From a virus, in the IMG/VR virus record IMGVR_UViG_3300031578_000415, positions 1-20,862 of that record: a stretch of 20,862 bases of DNA. One strand, 5' to 3'. The position numbers and the translations under genes are program-made. Positions 11,562 to 19,479 of the stretch are shown one piece after another (position 1 is the stretch's first letter; each line of letters starts with the position of its first letter). The notes beneath the pieces are model-generated. The model searched no databases. It was not told the origin of the DNA and saw only the letters and a program-made list of their open reading frames with translations.

Positions 11562-13459
11562 GCGGCTATCCTCGTTTCTCCGTTCACCTTCTCTACCTTG
11601 ATCTGTTTATTGAATAGACCCTTCATAACATCCTGGTGTGTGACAACGAAAATCGATCCTGACTCCAACACCATGTCTGCCAGAAGTTCCATAACAGACT
11701 CAACACCGGATTCATCCAGGCTTTCAAAAGGCTCATCGAGAAATCGCTGAGGAAAAGGTCGACGAGCACGCGCAGAAACAAGGTCAGACAGCGTGTAGTT
11801 GATTGCAAGATCAGCTCGAGACTTCTCCCCACCGCTGTTACCGGCGTAGGTGTCGGCCCCGATCCGGTTAGTAACCACGACAGAGAACTTCTCACGGATC
11901 TCTCCACTTTTCAGGACGGTCTGTGTGCTGAACTCGACTTTGATGTCGCCGCCGGTCAGAACCTGCGCGTAGTAGTTGACGCGCTCATTGAGGAACGGGG
12001 TGACGGACTGGAGGATGTAGCTTTTGAGTCCCTTGTTCGAGAACCCCGTACGCCAGAACTCAAGATGGTCTACCTCGAGCTGCAGTCCGCGAACCCTGGA
12101 CTTGCTCTTGGCGATCGTCTCCAGCTGGCACAGAATCTTCCGCTCAGTCTCTTGGAGCAGCTTACTGAACGGGGACTCTTCCTGCTGCTTCTCCTGGAAC
12201 CTCATGCGGATCGCAGACTCCCGGCGGCGAGAGGCGGATAGATCGTCAACCCAGCGCTTGGCTTGCTCAGCGTCCGTGACCAGGGTGAGGATCTTTTCCT
12301 CTGCAACTGTCAGCTCCTCAGCTGCAGCGATGATGTGCTCCCTGAAACTGGCCTGGTGCTCTTCCAGGCACGAGTTGACGCTGTCCATTCTCTTTCGAGC
12401 ATCTTCGGCCTGAACGCCCGCTTCTGCCAGGTCGGACTTGATCTTCATCACACACGATTCTACATGCTCCCCGTCGATACGTTGGTAGCAGGTAGGGCAC
12501 GTACTACCGAGTGTTCTAAGGTCCAGGATCTCCTGCTTCAGCCGGGCCATGTCAGCTTGAGCCTGTTTGAGATCGGATTTGGCCTCGAACAGCATGGACT
12601 GGTACTGGGTCGCCTCTTCCCGGTCCTGGTTCTCCAGGTCGAACTTGTTCTTCTTGAGGTTCTTGGTGCGCTCCCGGGCCTCCTCCATGGCGGCTCCGAA
12701 GTTCACCGTCTGGCTGTAGGCCCAGTAGTGCTCCTGCTCGAAGACCTCCTCCATCAGCTCCGTGGCAATAGCGGACAAGGCGTGGCGCTTCTTGCGGGCC
12801 CAGGTGTCTCTCTCAGTCTCGTAGGAGGCTTTCTCCTGCTGGAGAGCCTCGTAGTGGAGCCACTGCTCCCGGAGGGCTGTCTGGGCCGCTGAGAGCCCCT
12901 GGTGGGCCGTCGCGAGCTTGTCCTTGGTGACGTCGAGCGCCGCCGCGAGGACCCCTATCTGGAGAGCGCTCTCCAGGACAACCTTCTGCTCGGAATCGTT
13001 CATCTCACTGAATTTCTTGAAGGATCCCTGAGGCATCATGGGGCCCTGCACGAAAGTCGTGTAGTCGATTCCCAAAAAGCTGTCTATTTTCGCTTGGGTA
13101 AGGGTCGCAGTCCCCTGCGTCAGGTCGACGGTGTCCCCTGCATCTGTGAGGTGGTGGAAGTGGAGCCCGTTGCCCCCATCCTTGTGCTTGCGGAAGCGGT
13201 TGATGAAGTAGAGCTGACCCTCGTGGCGCAATTTGAGGCCGACGGAGCAGCCCTTCTTCTTCTTCCTGTTGACCACAGCGTCCCCGGTGTAGCCACGGAC
13301 GGTCTTTCCCCAGAGGCACCACACCAGAGCTTCGAAGAGGGTGGACTTCCCGGCGCCGTTCTCCCCAAAGATCAGTACGAGACCCTGGTTCTCCAGATTC
13401 CAGACGATGGGAGTAGAGATGCGAAAGAAGTTTTCGATCTTGGCCTGTACGAAGATCAT
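11558..13459 (-). CDS. SbcC/Rad50-like exonuclease ATPase (T4 gp46-like)
   Basis: The 633-residue protein is an SMC-like ATPase partner of the SbcD/Mre11 nuclease. Walker A GENGAGKST is at residues 32-40. Two long coiled-coil arms flank a zinc-hook CPTC at 321-324. The ABC signature NSGGEKSRADLA starts at 541, and Walker B RFLDEPFESLDE contains D575/E576, followed by VVTHQD with the switch histidine. Length is like T4 gp46 and shorter than bacterial SbcC. The complex resects DNA ends to load the recombinase, producing 3' tails for recombination-dependent replication. Its start overlaps the SbcD stop by four bases and its stop overlaps the ligase start. Confidence 0.95.
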   Translation of the reverse strand: MIFVQAKIENFFRISTPIVWNLENQGLVLIFGENGAGKSTLFEALVWCLWGKTVRGYTGDAVVNRKKKKGCSVGLKLRHEGQLYFINRFRKHKDGGNGLHFHHLTDAGDTVDLTQGTATLTQAKIDSFLGIDYTTFVQGPMMPQGSFKKFSEMNDSEQKVVLESALQIGVLAAALDVTKDKLATAHQGLSAAQTALREQWLHYEALQQEKASYETERDTWARKKRHALSAIATELMEEVFEQEHYWAYSQTVNFGAAMEEARERTKNLKKNKFDLENQDREEATQYQSMLFEAKSDLKQAQADMARLKQEILDLRTLGSTCPTCYQRIDGEHVESCVMKIKSDLAEAGVQAEDARKRMDSVNSCLEEHQASFREHIIAAAEELTVAEEKILTLVTDAEQAKRWVDDLSASRRRESAIRMRFQEKQQEESPFSKLLQETERKILCQLETIAKSKSRVRGLQLEVDHLEFWRTGFSNKGLKSYILQSVTPFLNERVNYYAQVLTGGDIKVEFSTQTVLKSGEIREKFSVVVTNRIGADTYAGNSGGEKSRADLAINYTLSDLVSARARRPFPQRFLDEPFESLDESGVESVMELLADMVLESGSIFVVTHQDVMKGLFNKQIKVEKVNGETRIAA

Positions 13460-14574
13460 CGCTCTGTCCTCTCCACCGCTTTGGTAAAGAGGTCACGGCC
13501 TACGGTGAGGAGCATCTCCTCGTCCAGGTCTTCGGGCATCTCGGTGTTGACGTAGGCCTCGACCATGCTCTCGTGGTCCATGGAAGGGTGGAACACGCTG
13601 GCAGTGTCGAGCGTCTTCTTCTCTGTCCTGGGGTTCGGGAAGAACTCGACAGCACGGATTCCTTCCGCGATGAGCTTTTTGGTGATCTCTTCTTGTGTGG
13701 TGAGGGGGATGTCTCGGTCGTAGGTGATGCGAACGAAACCATCGTGAGCCCAATCGAGATCGATGTCTTCCCATTCCTCCACTGGACACCTGACGAAGTG
13801 AGGTCCGGCAAGGAAGTGGAATTCGATCTTACCTGTTTCGGTATTCCAGATCAAACAACCCCTGGGCTGTCCCTCGTCGCTCCAGTTGTGGTGGTGAGTC
13901 GCCCCGATGTATTGGACGTTCTCGGCCAGAACCTGAGGCTTGTGGTAGTCACCGAGGAAGATCTGATCGAAGTACTTAGGGTGGAGGTCACCGACCTTGT
14001 AGGAACCGTTTCCGCGCATCACGAAGTTGCTGCCGACCGTGGCCCCCTCGATCCCCAGATGCCCTAACATGATGTGGGGTCCTTGGAAGTCTTCCCGGTC
14101 TGCATGGTCATCGATTGCGTGAGTGATCGCAGCGCCAAGATCTGGCTGTGTCGTAGCGGGAACCGCAAGGACGTTCAGGTACTCTCCGTTGCTTTCGAAA
14201 GCGTACCATTGAAGCTGATCCATCACGGTGACCGTGGATTGGAAAGCGTAGATGCTGTGCTCCGTTCCGGACTTGTTCCCTTGATCATGGTTTCCGACCA
14301 ACAGGCCGACGAAAGATCTCCCTATTTTGAGGCGTGCAACAGCCTCGAATACAGCATTGAAGGTGGGGATCTTCATGTTCCCCAATCCCGGACGGATGTG
14401 GAACAGATCCCCTCCGAACAGAATTCCTAGAACATCCTCCTGCCTACTGAGAGTATCGATCTGCTTCAGGATGTTGAGAGCATCCTGCAACCTGCTGTTC
14501 CGACCCTCAGGCGTCATCGTCGCGTAGGAGCGGAACGCGTGGGCATGCAGGTCGCTGAAGAGCAGAACCTTCAT
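13456..14574 (-). CDS. SbcD/Mre11-like nuclease (T4 gp47-like)
   Basis: The 372-residue protein is a calcineurin-like metallophosphoesterase acting as the nuclease subunit with SbcC. Metal ligands appear in the canonical order: D8 and H10 in FSDLHAH, D56 in FGGDLFH, N95/H96 in VGNHDQG, H172 in LGHLGIEG and H211 in LGDYHKP. The C-terminal cap region (VEEWEDIDLDW and following) matches the capping domain of Mre11 proteins. It overlaps its SbcC partner gene, so equal and coupled production is expected. It probably processes double-strand ends in phage replication and recombination. Host DNA degradation is an additional possibility. Confidence 0.95.
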   Translation of the reverse strand: MKVLLFSDLHAHAFRSYATMTPEGRNSRLQDALNILKQIDTLSRQEDVLGILFGGDLFHIRPGLGNMKIPTFNAVFEAVARLKIGRSFVGLLVGNHDQGNKSGTEHSIYAFQSTVTVMDQLQWYAFESNGEYLNVLAVPATTQPDLGAAITHAIDDHADREDFQGPHIMLGHLGIEGATVGSNFVMRGNGSYKVGDLHPKYFDQIFLGDYHKPQVLAENVQYIGATHHHNWSDEGQPRGCLIWNTETGKIEFHFLAGPHFVRCPVEEWEDIDLDWAHDGFVRITYDRDIPLTTQEEITKKLIAEGIRAVEFFPNPRTEKKTLDTASVFHPSMDHESMVEAYVNTEMPEDLDEEMLLTVGRDLFTKAVERTER

Positions 14575-14837
14575 GGGATCTTCCTTACCGGCGGCGGGGT
14601 CTTGTTGAACTTCACCAACCTGTACTCGTACTGGGTGGTGTCTCCCGCGGATTTACGTTTTCTGATCGTGACGAACCCTGGTCTCCTCCTAGAGTGAACC
14701 TCTTTCCGCAGCTCACGTAGACGACGGCACCCTTCGGAGCCTCCGATGTGGACCGCGTTGATCTCCATAGTTGTGTGCCATCGACAGTCTATCAGGAGGT
14801 CCCACACAGCGGCCCGTCGTGTTGAGTTGGACGTCAC
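14571..14837 (-). CDS. Small winged-helix-like phage protein with KTPPP tail
   Basis: An 88-residue product starts with GTG, supported by GGAGGAAATAACG immediately upstream and by the upstream stop three bases away. Residues 9-70 have a winged-helix-like pattern: helix RAAVWDLLIDCRWHTTMEINAVH, turn GGSEGCRRLRELRKEVH, then a basic wing RRRPGFVTIRKRK and a strand YEYRLVKF. Such domains usually bind DNA. The C-terminus is FNKTPPPVRKIP, one of several KTPP-type tails in this window. It overlaps the SbcD start by four bases. It could be a regulator or a replication accessory protein; neither is demonstrated. Confidence 0.75.
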   Translation of the reverse strand: MTSNSTRRAAVWDLLIDCRWHTTMEINAVHIGGSEGCRRLRELRKEVHSRRRPGFVTIRKRKSAGDTTQYEYRLVKFNKTPPPVRKIP

Positions 14838-14839
14838 CG

Positions 14840-15211
14840 TTATTTCCTCCAGGTAATTCCTTCCAACGTGATGTTCACCACGTCGGCCTTCTCTTCAAGA
14901 ATCTGAGTAACGCGATCAACCGCTTCTTGCATCGTGAGCGTACAGTTCCTGACGATTAGGTTTACCTCTTTGGCTCGGATCACGTTGAGCTTCACACCAG
15001 GGGTGGTGAACGCCATGCGGACCTTGGGTGGAAACTCCCGTCGCAGACCCTCAGCGAACTGAGCACTGCGGTCCTTGGATGTGCCGGGCGGGAATTGAAC
15101 ATGGACCACGGTTTCGTTGGGGCTGACTCGCATCAGATCTGTCTTGATGCCCGCGACCATCTTCCCGACACCTGGGATGTCCCAGATGGTTTTGGCTTCG
15201 TCGTCACTCAT
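14840..15211 (-). CDS. Hypothetical phage protein
   Basis: The 123-residue product is not recognised. It appears to be one alternating strand-helix domain: VSPNETVVHVQFPPGTSK, DRSAQFAEGLRREFPPKVRM, LNVIRAKEVNLIVRN, MQEAVDRVTQILEEK, ending with VVNITLEGITWRK. A small ferredoxin-like or related alpha/beta fold is a reasonable guess. The ATG overlaps the preceding gene by eight bases, with no clear ribosome binding site of its own, suggesting translational reinitiation. There are no cysteines beyond one and no obvious catalytic motif. Confidence 0.72.
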   Translation of the reverse strand: MSDDEAKTIWDIPGVGKMVAGIKTDLMRVSPNETVVHVQFPPGTSKDRSAQFAEGLRREFPPKVRMAFTTPGVKLNVIRAKEVNLIVRNCTLTMQEAVDRVTQILEEKADVVNITLEGITWRK

Positions 15212-15455
15212 CTTTGATCTTTAGGACTCGGTGGAGTTGCCCGTCAGTAGGTGGAATACAACATCCATTCCTCTTGCAACGAGTGATCTGCACCCACGCC
15301 CCATCCTCATTCGTTCCGCATCTGTGGATGGGGTGTTCCCGTTCCATCGACTCCACGTCCCAAGGACGAACCCCGTATCTTGCACGCCATCCGCGGCGCA
15401 TCTCGAGATCTCTGACGTACAGATCTCGAACTGTGAGTGGGGCGTCGTCGTTCAT
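15204..15455 (-). CDS. Small basic phage protein with cysteine pairs
   Basis: The 83-residue protein has an arginine-rich N-terminal helix region (VRDLYVRDLEMRRGWRARYG) and a C-terminal part with HRCGTNEDGAW and TRCKRNGCCIPP, providing histidine and four cysteines that could hold a metal. Its ATG overlaps the upstream TAA (TAATG), with only a weak purine stretch upstream, consistent with coupling. No family is recognised. The basic charge and cysteine set would suit nucleic-acid binding. Confidence 0.68.
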   Translation of the reverse strand: MNDDAPLTVRDLYVRDLEMRRGWRARYGVRPWDVESMEREHPIHRCGTNEDGAWVQITRCKRNGCCIPPTDGQLHRVLKIKDE

Positions 15456-15649
15456 TAGCTCAACGGGGGATAGTCTGTGTCGTCTTCCAAGATCGCAATG
15501 ATCTTGTTTACGTGATCATCATCCGCGGTACAGTTTTTGACGATTTCGTAAATGAGAGCCAGTTTACAGACGGCCTTACCATTGACTCTGTCAGCCAATT
15601 CGAGCTGCGATTGCATCTCAAGTAGCTGATCTTGGAGTACCTCTTTCAT
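15455..15649 (-). CDS. Small acidic helical phage protein
   Basis: The 64-residue product is mostly alpha-helical (KEVLQDQLLEMQSQLELADRV, KAVCKLALIYEIVKNC, HVNKIIAILEDD) with an acidic end. Its ATG follows the TAG of the preceding gene directly, and its TAA overlaps the next ATG, so it sits in a run of coupled small genes between RecA and SbcD. No family is recognised. A helical adaptor or inhibitor-type protein is possible. Confidence 0.68.
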   Translation of the reverse strand: MKEVLQDQLLEMQSQLELADRVNGKAVCKLALIYEIVKNCTADDDHVNKIIAILEDDTDYPPLS

Positions 15650-15949
15650 CTATTCCTCCAGCGGAACCTCGAAACATGGAGTGTTCTCACCCATCCAACT
15701 TCCCACCACGTTGAACTCGAAGTACTCCTCGGCCATCTCACGGTGATCATGTGGCACCAGAGAAGGTTTCGACGTGCTACCAGTGATGTGATCCCGATCT
15801 AACACGTCGACGCACTTCTCGTAGTCATACAGCGCCAGGTACCGGTTGAACTGCCGTACGATGCCAACGAGCGCCTCGTCGAACCCATCCGCGAAGAGGG
15901 CCTCCGGGTTGAGTTCGGCGAGACGCTCCTTGATTTTTGCAGGGGTCAT
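15650..15949 (-). CDS. Conserved small phage protein of unknown function
   Basis: The 99-residue protein starts at ATG 15949, preferred over the TTG one codon earlier because GGAGGTATTG precedes it. It contains EALVGIVRQFNRYLALYDYEKCVDVLDRDH and REMAEEYFEFNVVGSWMGENTPCF. I recall this combination from small hypothetical proteins of many unrelated phages, usually of unknown function, though I cannot confirm that here. The acidic patch EEYFEFN and invariant-looking WMGENTP could be functional. TGATG overlap with the upstream gene indicates coupling. Confidence 0.75.
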   Translation of the reverse strand: MTPAKIKERLAELNPEALFADGFDEALVGIVRQFNRYLALYDYEKCVDVLDRDHITGSTSKPSLVPHDHREMAEEYFEFNVVGSWMGENTPCFEVPLEE

Positions 15950-16182
15950 CAATACCTCCGGGTTACCAGATACCCGTTTTCAGGTTCCATCACGGTTCCA
16001 GACCCCGCATCAATGTGGATCGTCCTCATATAAGACGAAGTTTTAAGGGTCACACAGTACTCACCGTTTTTCAGGATCACTTCACAGAAGTCCAAACAAG
16101 CATCAGGATCCATTACCTTACGAAACCATTTCTTAGCTTTCTGGACAGCTTGATCTACGGTTAATATGAGTCGACCGGACAT
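15949..16182 (-). CDS. Small phage protein, possibly PepSY-like
   Basis: The 77-residue product begins one base after the RecA stop and so is likely co-translated with it. An N-terminal helix (TVDQAVQKAKKWFRKV) is followed by strands CEVILKNGEYCVTLKTS and TIHIDAGSGTVMEP. The helix-strand-strand order and the D-A-x-(T/S)-G-x-V turn resemble a single PepSY-type unit, but this is a weak pattern match, without signal peptide or membrane segment. It may be an accessory to the recombinase or unrelated. No known active site is visible. Confidence 0.65.
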   Translation of the reverse strand: MSGRLILTVDQAVQKAKKWFRKVMDPDACLDFCEVILKNGEYCVTLKTSSYMRTIHIDAGSGTVMEPENGYLVTRRY

Positions 16183-16183
16183 C

Positions 16184-17350
16184 TCACTCCCCGACGTGTC
16201 CGCTCAGCACGTAGCGGTTGGTGACCTCATCGACCAGAGACTGATAATCGGGGTGTGGAACCACCTTCTCCAAGAATCCGACCCATCCCTGGAAGTTGAT
16301 CTCACCACTGTCAGACTTCCATTTCAGCCACGCCTTGCTCTTGGAGATCACTCCCATCTTCACAGCCTGATCGAAGATCATGTAGGTCATATCGAAACCG
16401 CGATTACCGAGACACGGAACTCGGATCGTACGTAGAACGGGTGCCATCTTATTCTTCAAGATGTGTACCTTGTTCCTGTGGCCGACGGTGTCACGCTCGT
16501 CATCCTCTCCCTTTGATGGAGCGGAACCTTCTTTGATCGCCTGACCCTTAGCAAGACGAATACGAAGGGAGCTATAGAACGTCACCTTCTCTCCACCGTA
16601 GCTTGCCCATGGGTCACCATACTGGACGTTGATGTCGCGGTAGAGATGGTTGATAAAGACCAGAGCGATGCGTTCCTTCGAGATCAGATGGATGACTCGC
16701 TGCAGGTTCTTGCCGACGACCTTCGCCGCTTCAGCATAGAAATGTTGATCAGCTGCAGCGTTGAGCTGAGCCTTCGTAGGCGTTCCTCCCAGGGAGTCCC
16801 ATCCGATGAGCACGGGGACGGAGGCATCGAACTGCTTGATCGTAGCGATGAGGAACTCCATCCGCTCGAACACCTCTTCGATGCACTCAGCTTGAGCGAG
16901 CAACAAGTGGTCCAGGTTGACTCCCAGCTTCTCCCAGTAGTCCAGAGCGAGAGCCTGCTCGGTGTCGATCACGCAGGCCACTCCACCTTGCCTCTGGGTG
17001 TCTGCCACAGCGTGCCCCAGCAGAGTGGTTTTGCCCGATCCGTTACGTCCGGCAATCTCGGTCAGACGCCCGAAGGGGATGCCTCCAGGAATCCGGTTCC
17101 CACCAGCGATGGCAGAGTCGATCACGAAATTGCCAGTGGAGGCCCACTGCTCGACCTTGCACAGCACCGTGTCAGCCGTGGGAGTGATCGCAGACCCGGT
17201 CCCGAACTTCTTCTCCATGCCTGCGATGGCATGGTGGACCAGCTTCATTGCCTCTTCGTTGGTACGCGTAGACGTTGGCGCTCTAGTAGAAGATGAGGGG
17301 GCGGATGACTTCTTCGTGGGGATCTTCTTCTTGGGAGGCTGCTTGGGCAT
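16184..17350 (-). CDS. RecA/UvsX-type recombinase
   Basis: The 388-residue protein is a RecA-family strand-exchange ATPase. Walker A GRNGSGKT is at residues 101-108, the catalytic glutamate is E131 in VIDTEQAL, and Walker B is VLIGWDSLGG with D185. The loop region FINHLYRDINVQYGDPW leads to YGGEKVTFYSSLRIRLAKG, the order seen in RecA. The first about 30 residues are a Lys/Pro/Ser/Thr-rich tail not found in bacterial RecA. It is separated from SSB by 98 bases and has a CTGGAGTGCAAG ribosome binding site. It probably works with SSB, SbcCD and polymerase in recombination-dependent replication. It seems intact. Confidence 0.94.
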   Translation of the reverse strand: MPKQPPKKKIPTKKSSAPSSSTRAPTSTRTNEEAMKLVHHAIAGMEKKFGTGSAITPTADTVLCKVEQWASTGNFVIDSAIAGGNRIPGGIPFGRLTEIAGRNGSGKTTLLGHAVADTQRQGGVACVIDTEQALALDYWEKLGVNLDHLLLAQAECIEEVFERMEFLIATIKQFDASVPVLIGWDSLGGTPTKAQLNAAADQHFYAEAAKVVGKNLQRVIHLISKERIALVFINHLYRDINVQYGDPWASYGGEKVTFYSSLRIRLAKGQAIKEGSAPSKGEDDERDTVGHRNKVHILKNKMAPVLRTIRVPCLGNRGFDMTYMIFDQAVKMGVISKSKAWLKWKSDSGEINFQGWVGFLEKVVPHPDYQSLVDEVTNRYVLSGHVGE

Positions 17351-17448
17351 CTTGCACTCCAGGGAAAGGTGGACGGGAACACCTCCTGCCGGATTGGCAA
17401 TAGATGCTCCCGTCCTAGGGGAAGCTAAGCTGTCGTCCGCCAGTGCTA
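17351..17448 (-). other. 98-base intergenic gap before RecA
   Basis: Among the longest gaps between confidently called genes in the minus-strand block. It carries a GGCAGGAGGTG sequence and a CTGGAGTGCAAG ribosome binding site for RecA. I find no convincing promoter or U-tailed terminator; it may hold a promoter with phage-specific elements that I cannot recognise. Confidence 0.4.
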
Positions 17449-18762
17449 CTACTTGCGCTTACCGGTCGCCTGCTCCATCTCCTCCATCAGAGAATCGGCA
17501 GCCGACTTTCCGCCAGCCTTGCCCCCCGGTTTGGGCTTCCCAGGAGCCTTCCCAGGCCCCTTCTTCCCCGGAGCCTTCTTCGCCTTGGCAGCGTCGAGGG
17601 CGGCGATACGCTTGCCACAGCGAGCGTACAGAGGGCACTCCTTGCAGGTGTCGTCGTCCCCGTCGTACTGACGGGCCGTACCGAAGCACCCGATGTGGAC
17701 GGAGGTGCCATGGGCGTCCTGGACCGCCACGTTGGTGGGGTCCTCGATTTGCTCATCCGCGAGCTGATCGAAGTCCAGGTAGCCCTCATCGTCCACGGGA
17801 GGCCACGCCTCGGCCTGTACTCCGTTTCCTCCGTTCTCCTCCTCCTCCGGAGTCTCTTCCTCCTCCTCCTCCGGAGTCTCTTCCTCCTCCTCCGGAGTCT
17901 CTTCCTCCTCCTCCTCGGGCTCCTCCTCCTTTGCCTTCGCCTTCGGAGCCAGCTTCTTCGTCGGCTTCTTCTTCGTCGACGACTTGGCCTTAGCTTCCTC
18001 CAGCTTCTTGGCCTCCTCGGGATCGACGCCCTCCATGATGGCGATGATCTCGGCCGCCGACTTCACCTGCTGGACCATGTCCAGGTTGTGGAGCGTGGGA
18101 TCGTCATCCGGCACCGGAGCTTCCGAAGTGTTCTTCTCCAGACGCACGCGGTACTTGGTGTTGAGGTCCTTGCCCTCCTTGGTGATGATGACGTTGTACC
18201 CCTCTTCGAGGTCCGTCATGTCGATCTCATCGTTGTAGTAGTCCAGCAGCTCCTTGAAGATCATGCTGCCGAACCCGAACACCTGGATCTTCGGGGCGCC
18301 CACATCGGGGAGACGGTTCTCCTCCACGCCCCCGCCGATCATCTCGTCGACGTTCTCCTGGGTCCACTCGGGGTCTTCCAGGTCGATGGCGTTGACGAAG
18401 AGGCGCATGCGAGCACGCATCGACTTGGCCAGCTCGAGGTCTGCCGGATCGCCCGTGGCACGGAGACGCTCCACCTCATCACAGACGGGGCACTCACCTC
18501 CACCCGGCGGTGTCTTCTTTGGGCAAGCGAGCGTCTTCTTGTTGTCGTCATCAGGACCGATGCCCCAGTGGGTCCAGACTTCACGCCACCACTGGAAGGC
18601 GTTGACGCCTTCGTCGGTCCAGGGGGGCATGACCCTGACGCGGTTCTTGCCACTCTTCAGCTTGAGGAACGGCATGGGGCCGAAGTTCCCCATCGCTGCT
18701 GCTCGGGCAGCTTCCTCCGCTGCCTTTTGTTTGGATTTGCCGATGTCCGCTTTGATTGCCAT
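17449..18762 (-). CDS. T4 gp32-like single-stranded DNA-binding protein, extended
   Basis: The 437-residue protein matches gp32-type SSBs in its N-terminal half: a basic start, FLKLKSGKNRVRVMPPW, and a zinc site with H65, C80, C91 and C94 (spacing close to that of T4 gp32), followed by RLFVNAIDLEDPE. It binds and protects single-stranded DNA and recruits partners. Beyond about residue 245 it differs: a basic linker, a Glu-rich repeat (281-309), a second cysteine set C359, C373, C376 and C382 (CFG then CKECPLYARC), a Lys/Gly/Pro tail, and an acidic SLMEEMEQ near the end. The start has AAGGAGATCAAAG upstream. It is longer than T4 gp32 (301 residues). The second cluster might bind zinc or Fe-S. 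Confidence 0.85.
   Translation of the reverse strand: MAIKADIGKSKQKAAEEAARAAAMGNFGPMPFLKLKSGKNRVRVMPPWTDEGVNAFQWWREVWTHWGIGPDDDNKKTLACPKKTPPGGGECPVCDEVERLRATGDPADLELAKSMRARMRLFVNAIDLEDPEWTQENVDEMIGGGVEENRLPDVGAPKIQVFGFGSMIFKELLDYYNDEIDMTDLEEGYNVIITKEGKDLNTKYRVRLEKNTSEAPVPDDDPTLHNLDMVQQVKSAAEIIAIMEGVDPEEAKKLEEAKAKSSTKKKPTKKLAPKAKAKEEEPEEEEEETPEEEEETPEEEEEETPEEEENGGNGVQAEAWPPVDDEGYLDFDQLADEQIEDPTNVAVQDAHGTSVHIGCFGTARQYDGDDDTCKECPLYARCGKRIAALDAAKAKKAPGKKGPGKAPGKPKPGGKAGGKSAADSLMEEMEQATGKRK
17836..17922 (-). repeat. Acidic ETPEEEE coding repeat in SSB
   Basis: Residues 281-309 of the SSB contain three ETP units at 288, 295 and 303 separated by glutamate runs, that is 7- and 8-residue spacing (21 and 24 bases). 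The DNA shows repeated TCCGGAGTCTCTTCC blocks with TCC runs, prone to slippage. The acidic tract is likely a flexible linker or a DNA mimic of the kind that regulates SSBs. Confidence 0.85.
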
Positions 18763-18777
18763 CTTTGATCTCCTTAC

Positions 18778-19410
18778 CTAGGCTTCGGAGCCTGGTGGAC
18801 GCTTTCCTGGGGGCCGCTTCAGGGTTGGCGCCTTACCAGGAGGGGTTTTTGAGGACTGCCGCGATTGGGCCTCCTCGTGTTTACGTTGTGCTCGTTCTCG
18901 AGCTTTTTCCTTGGCGGCTTCTTTCAGGATGACCGGGTCGGCTTGTCCCTCCACGCGGTAGTTGGCACCGATCTGCAGCAGCATGTCTCGTCGGTGATCC
19001 ATCGCTGCGCGGCCCGCGGCAGCAAGGCCCGCCATCTTCTTGGCCTGCAGCAGCTGGGTTTGAGTCTCTCGATACTCCGCGTTGGTGATCACTTCGGACT
19101 CGACCATCTTCTCGGTGTACTTGATCGGCTTCCTCTTCGAATCTTTCGCTGCCTCCTCTTCTTGACGGGCCTTGTCGCGTACTGCAAAGTCCAGCTGCGC
19201 GTAGAGGATGGCGATTTGATTCTTCAGCATTTCGACATCCGCTTTGGCATGCTCAGCCAGGAAGGCCCACCACGCATACTTCTCTGGATGGGACTCGAAC
19301 TCAAACTCGAGGTCCGCGGGGTTGATTCGCACGTCCTCTTCGATGGGGTTCCCACGTTCGTCCCCTGCGATGTTCAAGCTCTCAGCTAGCCCAGAGAAGT
19401 CTTTTGCCAT
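18778..19410 (-). CDS. Coiled-coil phage protein adjacent to SSB
   Basis: The product is 210 residues from ATG 19410 (a GTG three codons upstream is possible; GGCGGTG lies between). Residues about 25-60 contain an acidic and aromatic segment (EFEFESHPEKYAWWAFLAEHA). A long charged coiled coil follows (ADVEMLKNQIAILYAQLDFAVRDKARQEEEAAKD), then a helical domain and a Lys/Arg/Pro-rich tail with SKTPPGKAP and KRPPGKRPPG. I recall no named family. Position between polymerase and SSB suggests a replication or recombination accessory, such as a recombinase or helicase mediator, but this is inferred only from position. The stop lies 15 bases before the SSB start. Confidence 0.75.
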   Translation of the reverse strand: MAKDFSGLAESLNIAGDERGNPIEEDVRINPADLEFEFESHPEKYAWWAFLAEHAKADVEMLKNQIAILYAQLDFAVRDKARQEEEAAKDSKRKPIKYTEKMVESEVITNAEYRETQTQLLQAKKMAGLAAAGRAAMDHRRDMLLQIGANYRVEGQADPVILKEAAKEKARERAQRKHEEAQSRQSSKTPPGKAPTLKRPPGKRPPGSEA

Positions 19411-19479
19411 CTGTTTCACCGCCTTTATCTCTTTGTACAGTTGAGGTCTCGTGAACTGTCACTCGAAGTTGAAAAAGTT

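Noticed and set aside
16962-17993. Plus-strand open frame opposite RecA and SSB
   Set aside because: Low-complexity Pro/Ser product with no motifs. It is explained by codon bias of the minus-strand genes.
17443-18768. Long plus-strand open frame opposite the SSB gene
   Set aside because: Its translation is leucine-rich runs mirroring the Glu codons of the SSB repeat. The minus strand shows real motifs and a good ribosome binding site.
19411-19479. Possible promoter (GTGACA with weak TGTACA box, 17-base spacing) after the polymerase gene
   Set aside because: The -10 match is poor and phage promoters here are unknown, so it is not listed as a feature.
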